A stretch of 64,000 nucleotides of DNA from Lepeophtheirus salmonis (lineage: Eukaryota > Arthropoda > Copepoda > Siphonostomatoida > Caligidae), in contig NC_052142.2 in NCBI RefSeq assembly GCF_016086655.4, positions 2,236,422 through 2,300,421 on the forward strand, written 5' to 3'. Positions within the stretch are counted from its first letter, which is position 1, and each line of letters starts with the position of its first letter. Made by a program: the position numbers and the translations under genes. Below, one piece after another: positions 10,740 through 19,929 of the stretch. The notes under the pieces were generated by a model. The model worked only from the letters and a program-made list of their open reading frames with translations, was not told the DNA's origin and ran no database searches.

Positions 10740-12340
10740 CGACTACCAGTGGCTATGATGGAAATTCAAGATCGGGATGGATTATGGAGATAAGTTCGAG
10801 CGTTGATAGATTCTGGAAGTGATACAAGCCTTATAAGAAAATCTTTAGTGTCTCAATTAGGTTTAAATGGAATACCTGGTAAGATTTGTTACGAGGTTGC
10901 TAGTGGAAAGTTACATGAAGAAAAGACGAGGAAATATAATGTCATTGTTCGTTGTGTGAACCAAAATCAAACAGAAAAGGCTTACAATCTGTGCTTGTTT
11001 TCTATAGGCAATACATGTGGGAAATGGCCAGAATTAGAAAAGGATTTTTTTATCAAATATCCATAGATAAAGTGTTTGTATGATAGAATAGCTAAAGAAA
11101 GTGGAGTAATTGATATACTCATCGGCCAAGATTTTAAATATCTTCTGGAAGAATTGGGCCGAATAAAACGCATATGGAATGAACCCTGTGCAATCAAGTA
11201 TCCTCTAGGATGGGCTGTTGTTGGTAGAGTTAAGGAAGTGTCAACTAATTATCTGTTTTGTGTTAGAAGGAAAGTCTACGTTTTTAGAATAGAGTGTGTA
11301 ATTGATGAAGACGTAGACAATTTTAGGAAAATAATGTAAATGATCAATCAGGAGTAAAACCTACTAGATTGTGCTTGTGTAGTGAGAAGGAATTTGACGA
11401 GTCTCGTTTCATCAAGAAGGTGAAGGAAGATATTAAATTGATAAATGGTCCTGTGGAAGGGAGACTACCATAAAAAAGTGTTTTCCGACAGAGCTTCCAA
11501 ATAATAGAAAGGAATCTATCAAAGCGAGGAAGTCACGTTAGAAACAATTGATAAAGATGGACATATGGAATTATTCAATGATCAGATAGATGAATTAGAG
11601 GAGAATGAATTTATACTAGAAGTTAAACCGAAAGTAAACGAAGAAGGTTTCTATTTAAATATACGAGGAGTCCCAAAGACAACAAGTGAATCAACTCCTT
11701 TAAGAATTGTTTTAACTCATCAAAAGAAATTTGGCCAGAATTCACTTATAATGATCGTTTCGAGAAATGACATAATTTGAGGAATAGAGTATTTGAAGTT
11801 CTCATAAGATTTAGAGGAGACAAAGTGGCTTTCCATGGTGACAACAACGTTTAATCGTATTTTTATTAAAGATGATGATAGAAAATATCATTGCATTGTA
11901 TGGAGAGATGGAGATGAAAGAGCGAATCCCAAAAAATACGAATGGCCAAGTCTGATATTTGGAGATAAGCCTATTCCAGACTTATCTCAAAGTGCCGTCC
12001 GATTTATGGGCGAAAAATATGTGAATGAGTACCCAGAACCTAGAAGAGTCTTATTTGAAGATGCTTATGTTATGATATTGTTACATCCGTGGAAAGTGAT
12101 GAGGTGGCTAGTAAAATAATGATGGATGTAGATCGTGTTCTGCTTTGTGGAGGTTTTAAAATAAAAAGATGGTATTCCAGTGCGTTAAGCTCAGGAAAAT
12201 TATGTCTCGTGATTCCAGTTCTTGGACATAATTGGGACGTGGAGTCGGATTATATACGACTAGGAGTAAGAGAATGGCAAAACTTAATCAGAGTGAACAA
12301 GAAAACAATTTTGTCAGCTATTGCTCGAATATGAAATCCC
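10740..12340 (+). pseudogene. BEL/Pao protease and reverse transcriptase
   Basis: The protease active site reads ALIDSGSDTSLIRKSLV near 10800-10850 and keeps the catalytic Asp-Ser-Gly. GVIDILIGQDFKYLLE (about 11105) and IKYPLGWAVVG (about 11195) are the BEL connector motifs. The RT palm follows at 11835-12119 with FNRIFIKDDDRKYHCIVW. The catalytic Tyr-x-Asp-Asp box at about 12066-12078 is broken by a single-base deletion; the frame after it continues as VESDEVASKIMMDVDRVLLC. A stop at about 11065 and other breaks between 11340 and 11835 also disable it. Confidence 0.85.
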
Positions 12341-12369
12341 CTAGGAATAGTTGCTCCTGTTTTGATTGA

Positions 12370-13660
12370 GCTGAGAATAGATTTTCAATCTTTGTGGCAC
12401 GAGGAATAGATTGGGACACAGTTCTAGAAGAAAAAGAAGCAGAAGTATGGAAGACATCAATCAAATCACTGGAACTGTTGAAGTAAGTACAAATAATAAG
12501 ATCATTACGTTCAAAAAATGTAGTAGGAAGACCTGAAATTCATGGATTTGCTGATGGAAGAGAATTAGCTTATGGAGCTTGTGTGTTTGCTCGATGGAAT
12601 CTGGGGGACGGAAGTTTTTAAGTCAAATTTATAGCAGCGAAGTCTTACATAACTCCTATTCGAATCAAAAGCATACCTAGAATTGAACTAAATGGATTAT
12701 TGATCATGACATGATAAGTCTATTATAAACGCGTTACAATGGGAAACAGAAAAAGTTTATATGTGGAGTGATTCAAAGACGGCATTAAACTGGATTCGAA
12801 ATGATAAAGACTCTTTTAAGGCTCATGTGTAAGCTCGTGTGTCAGGGATTGAAGATACTTTTTCGCCAGAATAGTTTTGTTTTGTTCCAGGAAAGCAAAG
12901 CCCGGCGGATGGTCTCACAAACATTAAACCTTTAATTACCTTAAAATTTGGCATCAAGGTCCGTCGTTTCTCTACATTGAAGACTGGCCAGAAGATCCCC
13001 AATATATCTAAATGAATGTTCGGAACGATCCAGAAATCAAAGAGACTAAACGTCTAGGGAGAAAATGTAGGGGAAAGATAGGAACAATTTGTATGGATTT
13101 TGAAGAAGATGATAACCTTAAGACTTTGGGAGTAAAGTTAGAAGACACCCTTGTGTGGAAAGATGTCTTAATAAAGTAAATAAAGAGGATAACATGGGAG
13201 CAAAATTGAAGGTCGTTGGAGCCTTTCAAGGGAATATGGATTTTAAGAATAAAGAATTTCGAAGTTTATGTCCGGTCTACCATGCAATAGACGAAGTTTA
13301 TAGAGTGGGTTCGCGTCTGGAGAAAATAGATTAGATGACAAAAGAACAAAAATCGCCTATGATTATTCCTGGAGGCATAGTACAACATCACCATGATAAG
13401 GTTTATCACAGGGGATCAAGACGAACCTTTGCATCTATTTTACATGATAGGTTGTGGATAATTGGAGTATCACATATAGTATGGAAAGTTATAAATACTT
13501 GTATCGATTGTAGAATTTCAAATCGGCCCTTTATGGTTCAACAGATGGGGCAATTACCTGGTATACGTATGGCAAAAAAACACTCGTTTGAATGTACATC
13601 TGTGGATCTTTTTGGGCCTTTGTCAGTGGCTATTCATTTAGAATCACTTTGAATATTAAT
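12370..13660 (+). pseudogene. BEL/Pao RNase H and truncated integrase
   Basis: The RNase H part is visible at about 12525-12900: EIHGFADGRELAYGACVF with a conserved Asp, SIPRIELNGLL, then WSDSKTALNWIRND and FVPGKQSPADGLTN, in two frames with stops. The integrase zinc-binding region lies at 13335-13652 (HHHDKVYHRGSRRTF, then CIDCRISNRPF) and runs into the catalytic core start (TSVDLFGPLSV). It then jumps to AIHLESL and stops, which suggests that most of the core, including the later catalytic acids, has been deleted. Confidence 0.82.
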
Positions 13661-13859
13661 TGTTATCTCATTCTTATATGTCTGGAGTAGAATTGATTTG
13701 ACAAAGGAGTTCACCCTTAGAAACTTGGATAGATATTACGTTGAAGAGGGGCTTCCTCCAAGTTATTGTCAAGATTAAATACTCTTTTCAGCATAAAGTT
13801 TGGAACTTGAGTCAAGATGAATTCATAGAATACATGTTTCAGAACTTAACTACTACCTA

Positions 13860-15760
13860 CATTAACATGTTCTATAATTTATTAAATTAAATAGATTTAC
13901 AATATTACGGATATTTTTATTATAAAAAAAATTAATCATTATCTTAAATATTGTAATAATAGTGTCTTTAATTATTCTAAAATTTTAACCATTGAAATAT
14001 TATAAATAGTTAAAAAACTCCAAAGACCAAGGAATGTCAACAAAGAAAATGACAGCATATTGCCTGAAGAATTCAACCCGCATCAGATCTCGTAGTTGCG
14101 GAATCTACATCTTCCACCAAACTTTCAAGCGCAGTGATGACTTCCGTGAATTTGGCGTGAATAACTTTCACTGCATCTGATCGAATACTCTATATCGTTT
14201 CATATGCCTATTTGATAGTTGCATCAGTAAAGTTGATAATATTGTAGAGAAAAACTTGTGCAAGGAGAAGGGGGGGGGGGGAAGACATATGGTATCATTG
14301 TTTAAAATACTGAAGTCATTACCAGCTGCCTGCTTTATTATGATTTTTGAAGGTATAACATAAGTATTTATTAGCAAAATGTTTAATGAAGATATACTAC
14401 GTACAATTGACTTAGACGTTTTTATCCGTTACAGTAGATTTGAAAACGTCACACTCCATGAAATTATAATTCATTATGAACCTTATTCTCAGAATAATAA
14501 CTAATGAAACGACGAAGTAGAGTATTTCGAAATATATTTGAAGTTCCAAGTTTAAAAAAGAAGGATTTAATTAAATATAATCTACATATTAAAAAAATAA
14601 ACCATCATACATTTATGTTAAATCTACAAAATTAAACAATTGTAATCATATAACTAATAATAACAATAAATTATAAATACAGAATATTGAAAAATATATT
14701 GATCGAAATAATATTTTCCTGTTTTGATATAGGAATCCAGTTAAATATGTCATAACTTTAGGTTGCAAAACACAAGCGAGACGTGAAGTTTAATCAAAAA
14801 GATAATCACCCCTCTTCTTCATGTGGAAGTTGCTATATACAATTTTACACAGGATAGATATATCTCTACCGATGAGATCTAACTAATTATTATTAATAAA
14901 GTAAATGTCAAAATCATAAAATTAGACAATAAATATACTTAACAAAAAAAACTAATTATGTAGTAATGTCCGGCGATATTACTCCTTATTAAGAGCATCA
15001 AAAAAGATTCCCAGTCATTTATGCTTATATAACAACATACTATCATCATCAAGGAAATACACAAATGCTAACTATTATAATGCTACACCCAATGCAAGTA
15101 CCCCGTTGTTGTGACCATGTAAGCACTTATTTTTTCTTTTATGAGTTTTTTGAAGACCATTTCTAGGGCTTATGAACCATAGCTAATCCTTAAGTGATAA
15201 AAAAGTAATATTTATTAAATATTATATTATTATATATATGTAATATATATACACAAGTCTTTAAGTAAAGAGACTAATGTCAAACAAACTAGTTGCAAAC
15301 CATCGAAAGCTACTACTCCCGTTAGAGTGACCATTTAAGTACTTGTTTTTGCCATTTAAAGAGTTGTGTATCATAATTCTTGATATGTTTAGCTAAAGTA
15401 GAATCATATTTTATGGTAAGATTTAAAAAAAATGAATACTTACAGTTAGATAGTACAAAATTCAGAGTTTCATTTCGAAATTAGTAAATATTTTTTACTT
15501 TTTACTGATAACTTAATGGTCATTTGGTGTGGATGACTCAAAACATTTTTATATGTATTTCTAAAAATGTTATCATTACCAACATCCTCCATTAATTTAA
15601 CGATGGTTCCTCGGGAAGGATGGGTTTACCCGTGTATTTCTCCATAAATTTTTTGAAAGTAGATGATTAGCAATGGATAAGGTTATATTTCATGCAATAA
15701 GCATCTTTGTGAGATCAAAGTTAAAGTCTGACTTGATGTATTCATCATTAACTTGATTTT
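13860..15760. other. AT-rich stretch without a recognised gene
   Basis: There is a G-run at about 14269-14280 and two diverged copies of a short segment near 15090-15175 and 15290-15365, sharing a GTGACCATNTAAGYACTT-like core. No coding block was recognised. Confidence 0.55.
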
Positions 15761-15764
15761 TTAG

Positions 15765-16140
15765 ATGAATATCCATTCTCTTGATATGAGATGAAGATAA
15801 TGAGTGGCGTGTAATTCTAGACAAGGGACTAAAGGCAAATTTATATTGACAAATCCGTCAAGCCATCTATTTCTCATTCGGTATGTATTTTCCAAATTTC
15901 TGGGCTTCCATTTTCAAAAATCCACACAGAAGGCGACGTTATTTTAGGTATTTATTCAGTTCTCTATCGACTATCAGCATCTAATATTATATTAATATTA
16001 AATAACAAAGGCGGGAATGATGACGTTCTTGATTGATAGATGAAGATGTATATTATTTAATCAATGATGCCATGCGTATTTATTTATTTCTCCACGCATG
16101 CTTTTCTATTCTTACCAAAATTATCATCCTAATACATCAG
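15765..16140. repeat. dispersed repeat, copy 2 (partner at 1720-2045)
   Basis: Same orientation as the partner, with an additional segment around 15835-15880 that copy 1 lacks. It ends close to where the hAT-like fragment begins. Confidence 0.75.
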
Positions 16141-16145
16141 TTAGC

Positions 16146-16756
16146 TCAATCAAAATATACAACTGATGAGTTGAGGATGACAGGAATGAAAATAAATGGT
16201 CCAATGTGGCAAAAAAATGTAACTGAACCTGTAGCCATTAAAGCAGCATGATGCACAGTTGCTAAGTTCAGAGAATGATTGTTGCATGGCACAAATACAA
16301 TATTTGGGTTAACTTCCCTGATGCGTGTTTGAATACCAAATCGATGACCTGCCAATACTGCGGTGTTATCAAATGCTTGTCCAAGACAGTCCTGACTGTT
16401 AATGTCGTCCATTTCTAATTGTTTAAGAATCATTGATGTTATTTGCTCAGCATTTTGCCTTTCATCTCAGTAAAACGAAGAATGGATTCTTCTACTTTTA
16501 CTTCATTGTCAGTTAACTTAACATAACGTAACACCTGACTCATTTGGTATATATGAGTAATGTCTAGAGCACTATCGAAAATAATGTAGTAGTATCTTTT
16601 CTTTTTCACTTCATCGAGAACTTGGTTTCTCACTTGATCTCCTTGGGACTGAAATCTCGTGACGTAACTCTTATTAGAGGGCTCTGCCCTCAATGATGAG
16701 CCTTGAATTAATTTCTCCCGTCTTCTGTTGGTTCTTTTTCTTGTTTTTCTTTTCAT
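16146..16756 (-). pseudogene. hAT/ZMYM-type transposase fragment
   Basis: Two minus-strand frames carry the core of a hAT-like transposase of the TTF/ZMYM-related group. The first (16756-16439) has LDEVKKKRYYYIIFDSALDI, then QVLRYVKLTDNE; the acidic IIFDSALD block matches the family's first catalytic Asp region. The second (16433-16146) has INSQDCLGQAFDNTAVLAGH and VPCNNHSLNLA, the C-x-N-H-x-LNL block. A frame shift at about 16436 separates them. The N-terminal zinc finger and the C-terminal dimerisation domain are missing. The fragment ends about 120 bp from the first recognisable melted exon. Confidence 0.8.
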
Positions 16757-16874
16757 GTTTAAAGTGTTGTTGTGCTTTGTGGTTTGTGGCTGTGTGTTTG
16801 TTGGACTGAGTGTTGGTTGTGAGTCTGGAGGGGGACCTAGCGAATGTAGTGGAAGTAATTATTGGAGTGGTAAG

Positions 16875-16922
16875 TTGCATGATCTCTTGAGAGGTGTTGT
16901 TGTTGGAAAGCGGTTGTGGTTG
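16875..16922 (+). pseudogene. melt: melted exon 1 (N-terminus)
   Basis: Sixteen codons, HDLLRGVVVGKRLWL after a TTG, align with the start of VEPH1/Melted proteins, which begin Met-His. The codon at the expected Met is TTG at 16875-16877. The exon ends at a GTGAGT donor (16923), and the 52-bp intron ends in TTGCAG (16974). The upstream frame stays open through GT-rich sequence to the hAT fragment, so a different start upstream is possible. A GTAAGT string at 16870 could also be another donor. Confidence 0.55.
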
Positions 16923-16974
16923 GTGAGTGAAGAGGAGGTGGACTCGGTTTGTTTTGAATGACTCCTTGTTGCAG

Positions 16975-17551
16975 GCGGGTGACTTTTATTCACTGTCGGA
17001 TGTGGAGGTCCTGTGTGATGTGAGTGAGATGGTGTGTTTGCTGCACTTCAGTCTGTGCTCCTCCACTTTCATGGGGATTCCCAAGGATCAATCCCTGGTG
17101 GAGATTTGTGTGGCTCGCCTCATTTGTGTCATGCTGGAGTGCGACTGCCTGGAGACAATAGAGAGGGCAGTCCCTGAGCTGGTGTCCCTGTTGGATGCGT
17201 GTCTGCCCTATGACCTGCGCCCTGTTTGCGGGGAAGAGCCTTCTCATGCTGACATAGCGTCTGAGCTATTATCGTGCATATTCCTGATGGCGGGGCATGG
17301 ACGGGTGCTCCAGCTCACTCTGCTACTCTGGGTCCAGTTCCTGCACAAGAGCATTGCGGGACTCTCGCGAAGCATACCTTGCTACCTGTCGGTGGTGGCC
17401 TCCCAGCATGCGGCATTGCTGGCGCCACACCTCCAGCCCATCCTGGACTCTATCCTGCCGCACATCTACGAGGGAAATCCTACAACACTGGGAACGGGCG
17501 CCAAGCTGGGACTTCTGTCTCTCCTCACTCATAGCCCAAGATAACGGTTTG
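16975..17551 (+). pseudogene. melt: melted exon 2, GC-rich helical-repeat region
   Basis: About 190 codons align strongly to the N-terminal third of Melted/VEPH1: AGDFYSLSDVEVL, LVEICVARLICVMLE, LLDACLPYDLRP and HADIASELLSCIFLMAGHG. Hydrophobic positions fit alpha-helical repeats. The frame is intact except at the 3' end, where one extra base in CCC (17535-17537) shifts it seven codons before a GTATGA donor at 17552. GC content by eye is above 50 percent and most third positions are G or C, in sharp contrast to all later exons. Confidence 0.88.
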
Positions 17552-17613
17552 GTATGATTCATTTTTCCTTTTATTTCCTTATTATTGAATTCATTTCTAT
17601 GTTTTCTTCTAAG

Positions 17614-18833
17614 TTGCTAGAATCTTTCATTTCCCAATTATCTGAAGAGCTGTCTTACTCATCTACTGCTGTCTCTACTTTGCATGTCTTTTATAAGATG
17701 ATGTCTGTTAAAGTTTGTAAGCCTTTATTAGACCGTACACAGAACTTGAAAGAGGTTGCTATTAAATTTCGCAAGACAATTCCTTTTGTCGTACAAATTT
17801 TGTGTACCGTTTCGTTGTCGAAGCAGGTAGAAATATATTAATTTATGGTAAATCGGTACTAGCCAATTCATTGTCTCTAGAGGAGTGTAGTTATGGCACG
17901 CTGTACTTTATTTTGTCAATTATCGATTGTCTTGATAAAGAAAAACACTCTATTATTTAAAAAAAATTAGCTGGCCTGGTAGCGAGATATCTGTCATTAC
18001 TCAAAAAATATGTCATAACTAAACTTGGTTACATTGAAAGTCAGCCCGGTATTTTGGCTTCAACTAAAGTATATATTCACGAGTTAAAACATAATTTAGT
18101 ATTAACATATATATCTAATAATTTAGGATATTTTATCTCCGATAACAGCATTAATTTGGATTATTGAAACTCCATTTATGGAAGTATGTCTAAACTAAAT
18201 ATCAGCATTAATGATTCGAAATTGGGTCTAAATAAGTCATTGACTCGATTGCCTTCGTCTCAACATTACGTACCTTTCCATTCCAGTTGCACTGCTCATT
18301 CTGCTGGTAGTATTAATAACAGGATTTCTTTGCATTGTAACAATGGTACTGCATCTCCTACTAAATCCATGTCATCGGGATCAGTTCCGATTGTTGTACA
18401 GCAATTGCTTGTTAAAGTCAATATTAGTCAAATTAATCAAGATTTGATACGTCAAGTATCTTCAGTTCAAAGTTGCAAGAATCTTGAACAATTGCAACCA
18501 CATTTGAAATCAGATATTTATCATACCGTCAATTCGTCGGAAAATCATCGCATTACATTTCCCTTACAATTGTCTCAAGGGAATATGCCTTGTCATAATT
18601 CTGGGTCTATTTGTATTCCTTCACGCCAGTTATATTTTGGTGTATCTTATCCTTCTACATCCGTTTCCAATCAACCTACTAGTTCCTTAACCTCTAGTAA
18701 ATCTATAACTCCTGATGTATCTTCGATTAGAAAAATAGTATCAAATTTTATTCCACAAAAATTTGTTTTTGATTCTGTGTCTTCCGATTCGTCAGAACAT
18801 GAACATGGTGTAAATTTTAAGGCAATGAATTAG
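17614..18833 (+). pseudogene. melt: melted middle region
   Basis: After a 62-bp intron ending in TTCTAAG, the frame reads LESFISQLSEELSYSSTAVS and IPFVVQILCTVSLSKQ, continuing the helical-repeat domain. A +1 shift near 17826 leads to YGKSVLANSLSLEECSYGT, broken by TAA at 17958 and TGA at 18165. From 18186 to 18833 follows a Ser/Asn-rich region expected to be disordered, as in the linker before the C-terminal part of this family. The stop at 18831 lies before the next conserved block; a short intron with donor GTGTAA near 18809 could remove it. Confidence 0.7.
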
Positions 18834-18854
18834 AATTGTATCTCCATTTTTGAG

Positions 18855-19115
18855 CCATATCCGTTGAGAGACACCGTTCAACCCTTTTGCGAAAAACATT
18901 TTACTAAAATTAAGATTTATATGGACAGTCTCAATGCAAACTTAACTCTTCCAGTGAAATACACTATTGAAGAATGCAAAGGCAAAAAACATGCTAAAAT
19001 ACACTTTGCATGTCAAGAACGACTGGAAGATTATTGTTTATATAAGACCACATTATATTCTATAAAAACTCGAAATCCAAATACATGGATACATATACTG
19101 TTTTTAGGTTTGCAG
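18855..19115 (+). pseudogene. melt: melted exon: conserved pre-PH region
   Basis: Clearly conserved in the family: LRDTVQPFCEKHFTKIKIYM, TIEECKGKKHAKIHFACQ, and YCLYKTTLYSIKTRNPNTWI followed by HILFLGLQ. It ends at a GTTGTT donor (19116), and the 53-bp intron ends in TTTAG at 19168. The start is set by the frame, since the upstream boundary is unclear. No lesion lies inside this exon. Confidence 0.8.
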
Positions 19116-19168
19116 GTTGTTCCATTTTAATTTTTGGTAATCTTGAACATGATAAAGTTATACTTTAG

Positions 19169-19474
19169 GCTCGGTCATCTTCTGCTCTCAGTACAAGAGA
19201 AATTTCAGTTAGTTCTTTATAAAATTGTTGGGAAGTTCTTAAGCGTGACACAATTCTGTTTGTTACACTGGTTACTGGTGCTTTTCCCTTGTGAAGGTAT
19301 TACTTTAGTCTGAAAAAGATTTTACTGTCACTATCATTTCAGGAAAAGGATAGTATACTTCTTCAACTTAGGACACATCGTTTCCTCGACGTGTTTGAGT
19401 AGGATGGACCCAAACAACATTGGGGTTGTTTTTTATGTAATCATTCTGATAGAGCATCATATTTTATTCAAGTA
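19169..19474 (+). pseudogene. melt: melted exons between conserved region and PH domain
   Basis: Exon 19169-19296 reads ARSSSALSTREISVSSL, then an in-frame TAA at 19220, then NCWEVLKRDTILFVTLVTGA. It is out of phase with the next exon by one base. After a 46-bp intron, exon 19343-19474 reads EKDSILLQLRTHRFLDVFE, a TAG at 19400, then GPKQHWGCFLCNHSDRAS. Both stops sit inside strongly conserved segments, where splicing cannot easily remove them. Confidence 0.8.
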
Positions 19475-19522
19475 GTAATTTAATTCATAATAATCTATAG
19501 ATTAATCAACTCTTAATTAAAG

Positions 19523-19884
19523 GAACATGACCCAGTGATGGAAGGACAGCTTAAAGAGAAAAAGGGGGAAGATGAAAATGTTTAAAAAGTGGAGAAGTTG
19601 TTATTTTACTTTGTCTGGTGCTAAATTGTCATACAAGGAATCAAAAGGTTATTGTATACTTATTGCTTATAATATACTTTACGTATTACAGGTTTCTGGA
19701 TATAGAGGAACAGCTCGATCCTTAGACGTTGGTTCAATACGTAGTGTCAAAGTTTCTCGAGATAACATATACCTAAGGCATTTGAAATATTCACAAATGA
19801 GCGTAATTTTACTCTAAAAGCAGAAGAGTCTTACACGCTCAAGAATGGATTCAATGCCTTTCTGTTGCAAAAGCAAGATTTCAG
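19523..19884 (+). pseudogene. melt: melted PH-domain exons
   Basis: Exon 19523-19647 starts HDPVMEGQLKEKKG, the first strand of the PH domain. An extra base in a run of five G (19564-19568) breaks the frame before MFKKWRSCYFTLSGAKLSYK. A 44-bp intron (19648-19691) follows, again one base out of phase. Exon 19692-19884 has ARSLDVGSIRSVKVSR, then a two-base shift near 19765, AFEIFTNERNFTLKAEESYT, a one-base loss near 19842, and WIQCLSVAKARFQ, the C-terminal PH helix with its conserved Trp. The domain is complete in content but unreadable in frame. Confidence 0.82.
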
Positions 19885-19929
19885 GTTAATTTAACTAAAT
19901 TCATAATAAATTAAAATATCATGAACATA

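Larger units (their letters stand above)
9064..13850 (+). mobile_element. BEL/Pao LTR retrotransposon, decayed
   Basis: Gag with coiled coil and double zinc knuckle, aspartic protease, reverse transcriptase, RNase H and an integrase start follow in the order typical of BEL/Pao, all on the plus strand over about 4.7 kb. Stops and frameshifts occur throughout. The integrase core is cut short near 13640. No flanking LTR pair could be picked out by eye. The parts are described in the next three entries. Confidence 0.88.
16875..19884 (+). pseudogene. melt: melted/VEPH1 copy, unprocessed pseudogene
   Basis: Melted (vertebrate VEPH1) is a membrane-associated adaptor with N-terminal helical repeats and a C-terminal PH domain that binds phosphoinositides; in flies it links insulin/TOR and FOXO signalling and Hippo-pathway fate choices. 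Here the whole protein can be followed from an N-terminal block (HDLLRGVVVG) to the PH domain, across at least six introns with GT-AG ends of 44-62 bp. I count about twelve lesions: frame changes near 17537, 17826, the 18831-18864 junction, the end of exon 5, 19564-19568, the 19647/19692 junction, 19765 and 19842; and in-frame stops at 17958 (TAA), 18165 (TGA), 19220 (TAA) and 19400 (TAG). Introns are kept, so it is not a processed copy. Some exon ends are uncertain, but no splicing choice I tried removes most lesions. Confidence 0.85.

Noticed and set aside
14269..14280. Run of 12 G
   Set aside because: A homopolymer; no G-quadruplex pattern of several runs and no associated feature.
16728..16961. 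Hydrophobic frame that looks like a signal peptide upstream of melted
   Set aside because: It starts at a TTG and its first part is the complement of the hAT fragment; only the HDLLRGVVVG part is supported.
17274..17562. Several 80-90-codon frames in 17.0-17.6 kb on both strands
   Set aside because: The GC-rich melted exon 2 has few stops in any frame; only the frame matching Melted is meaningful.
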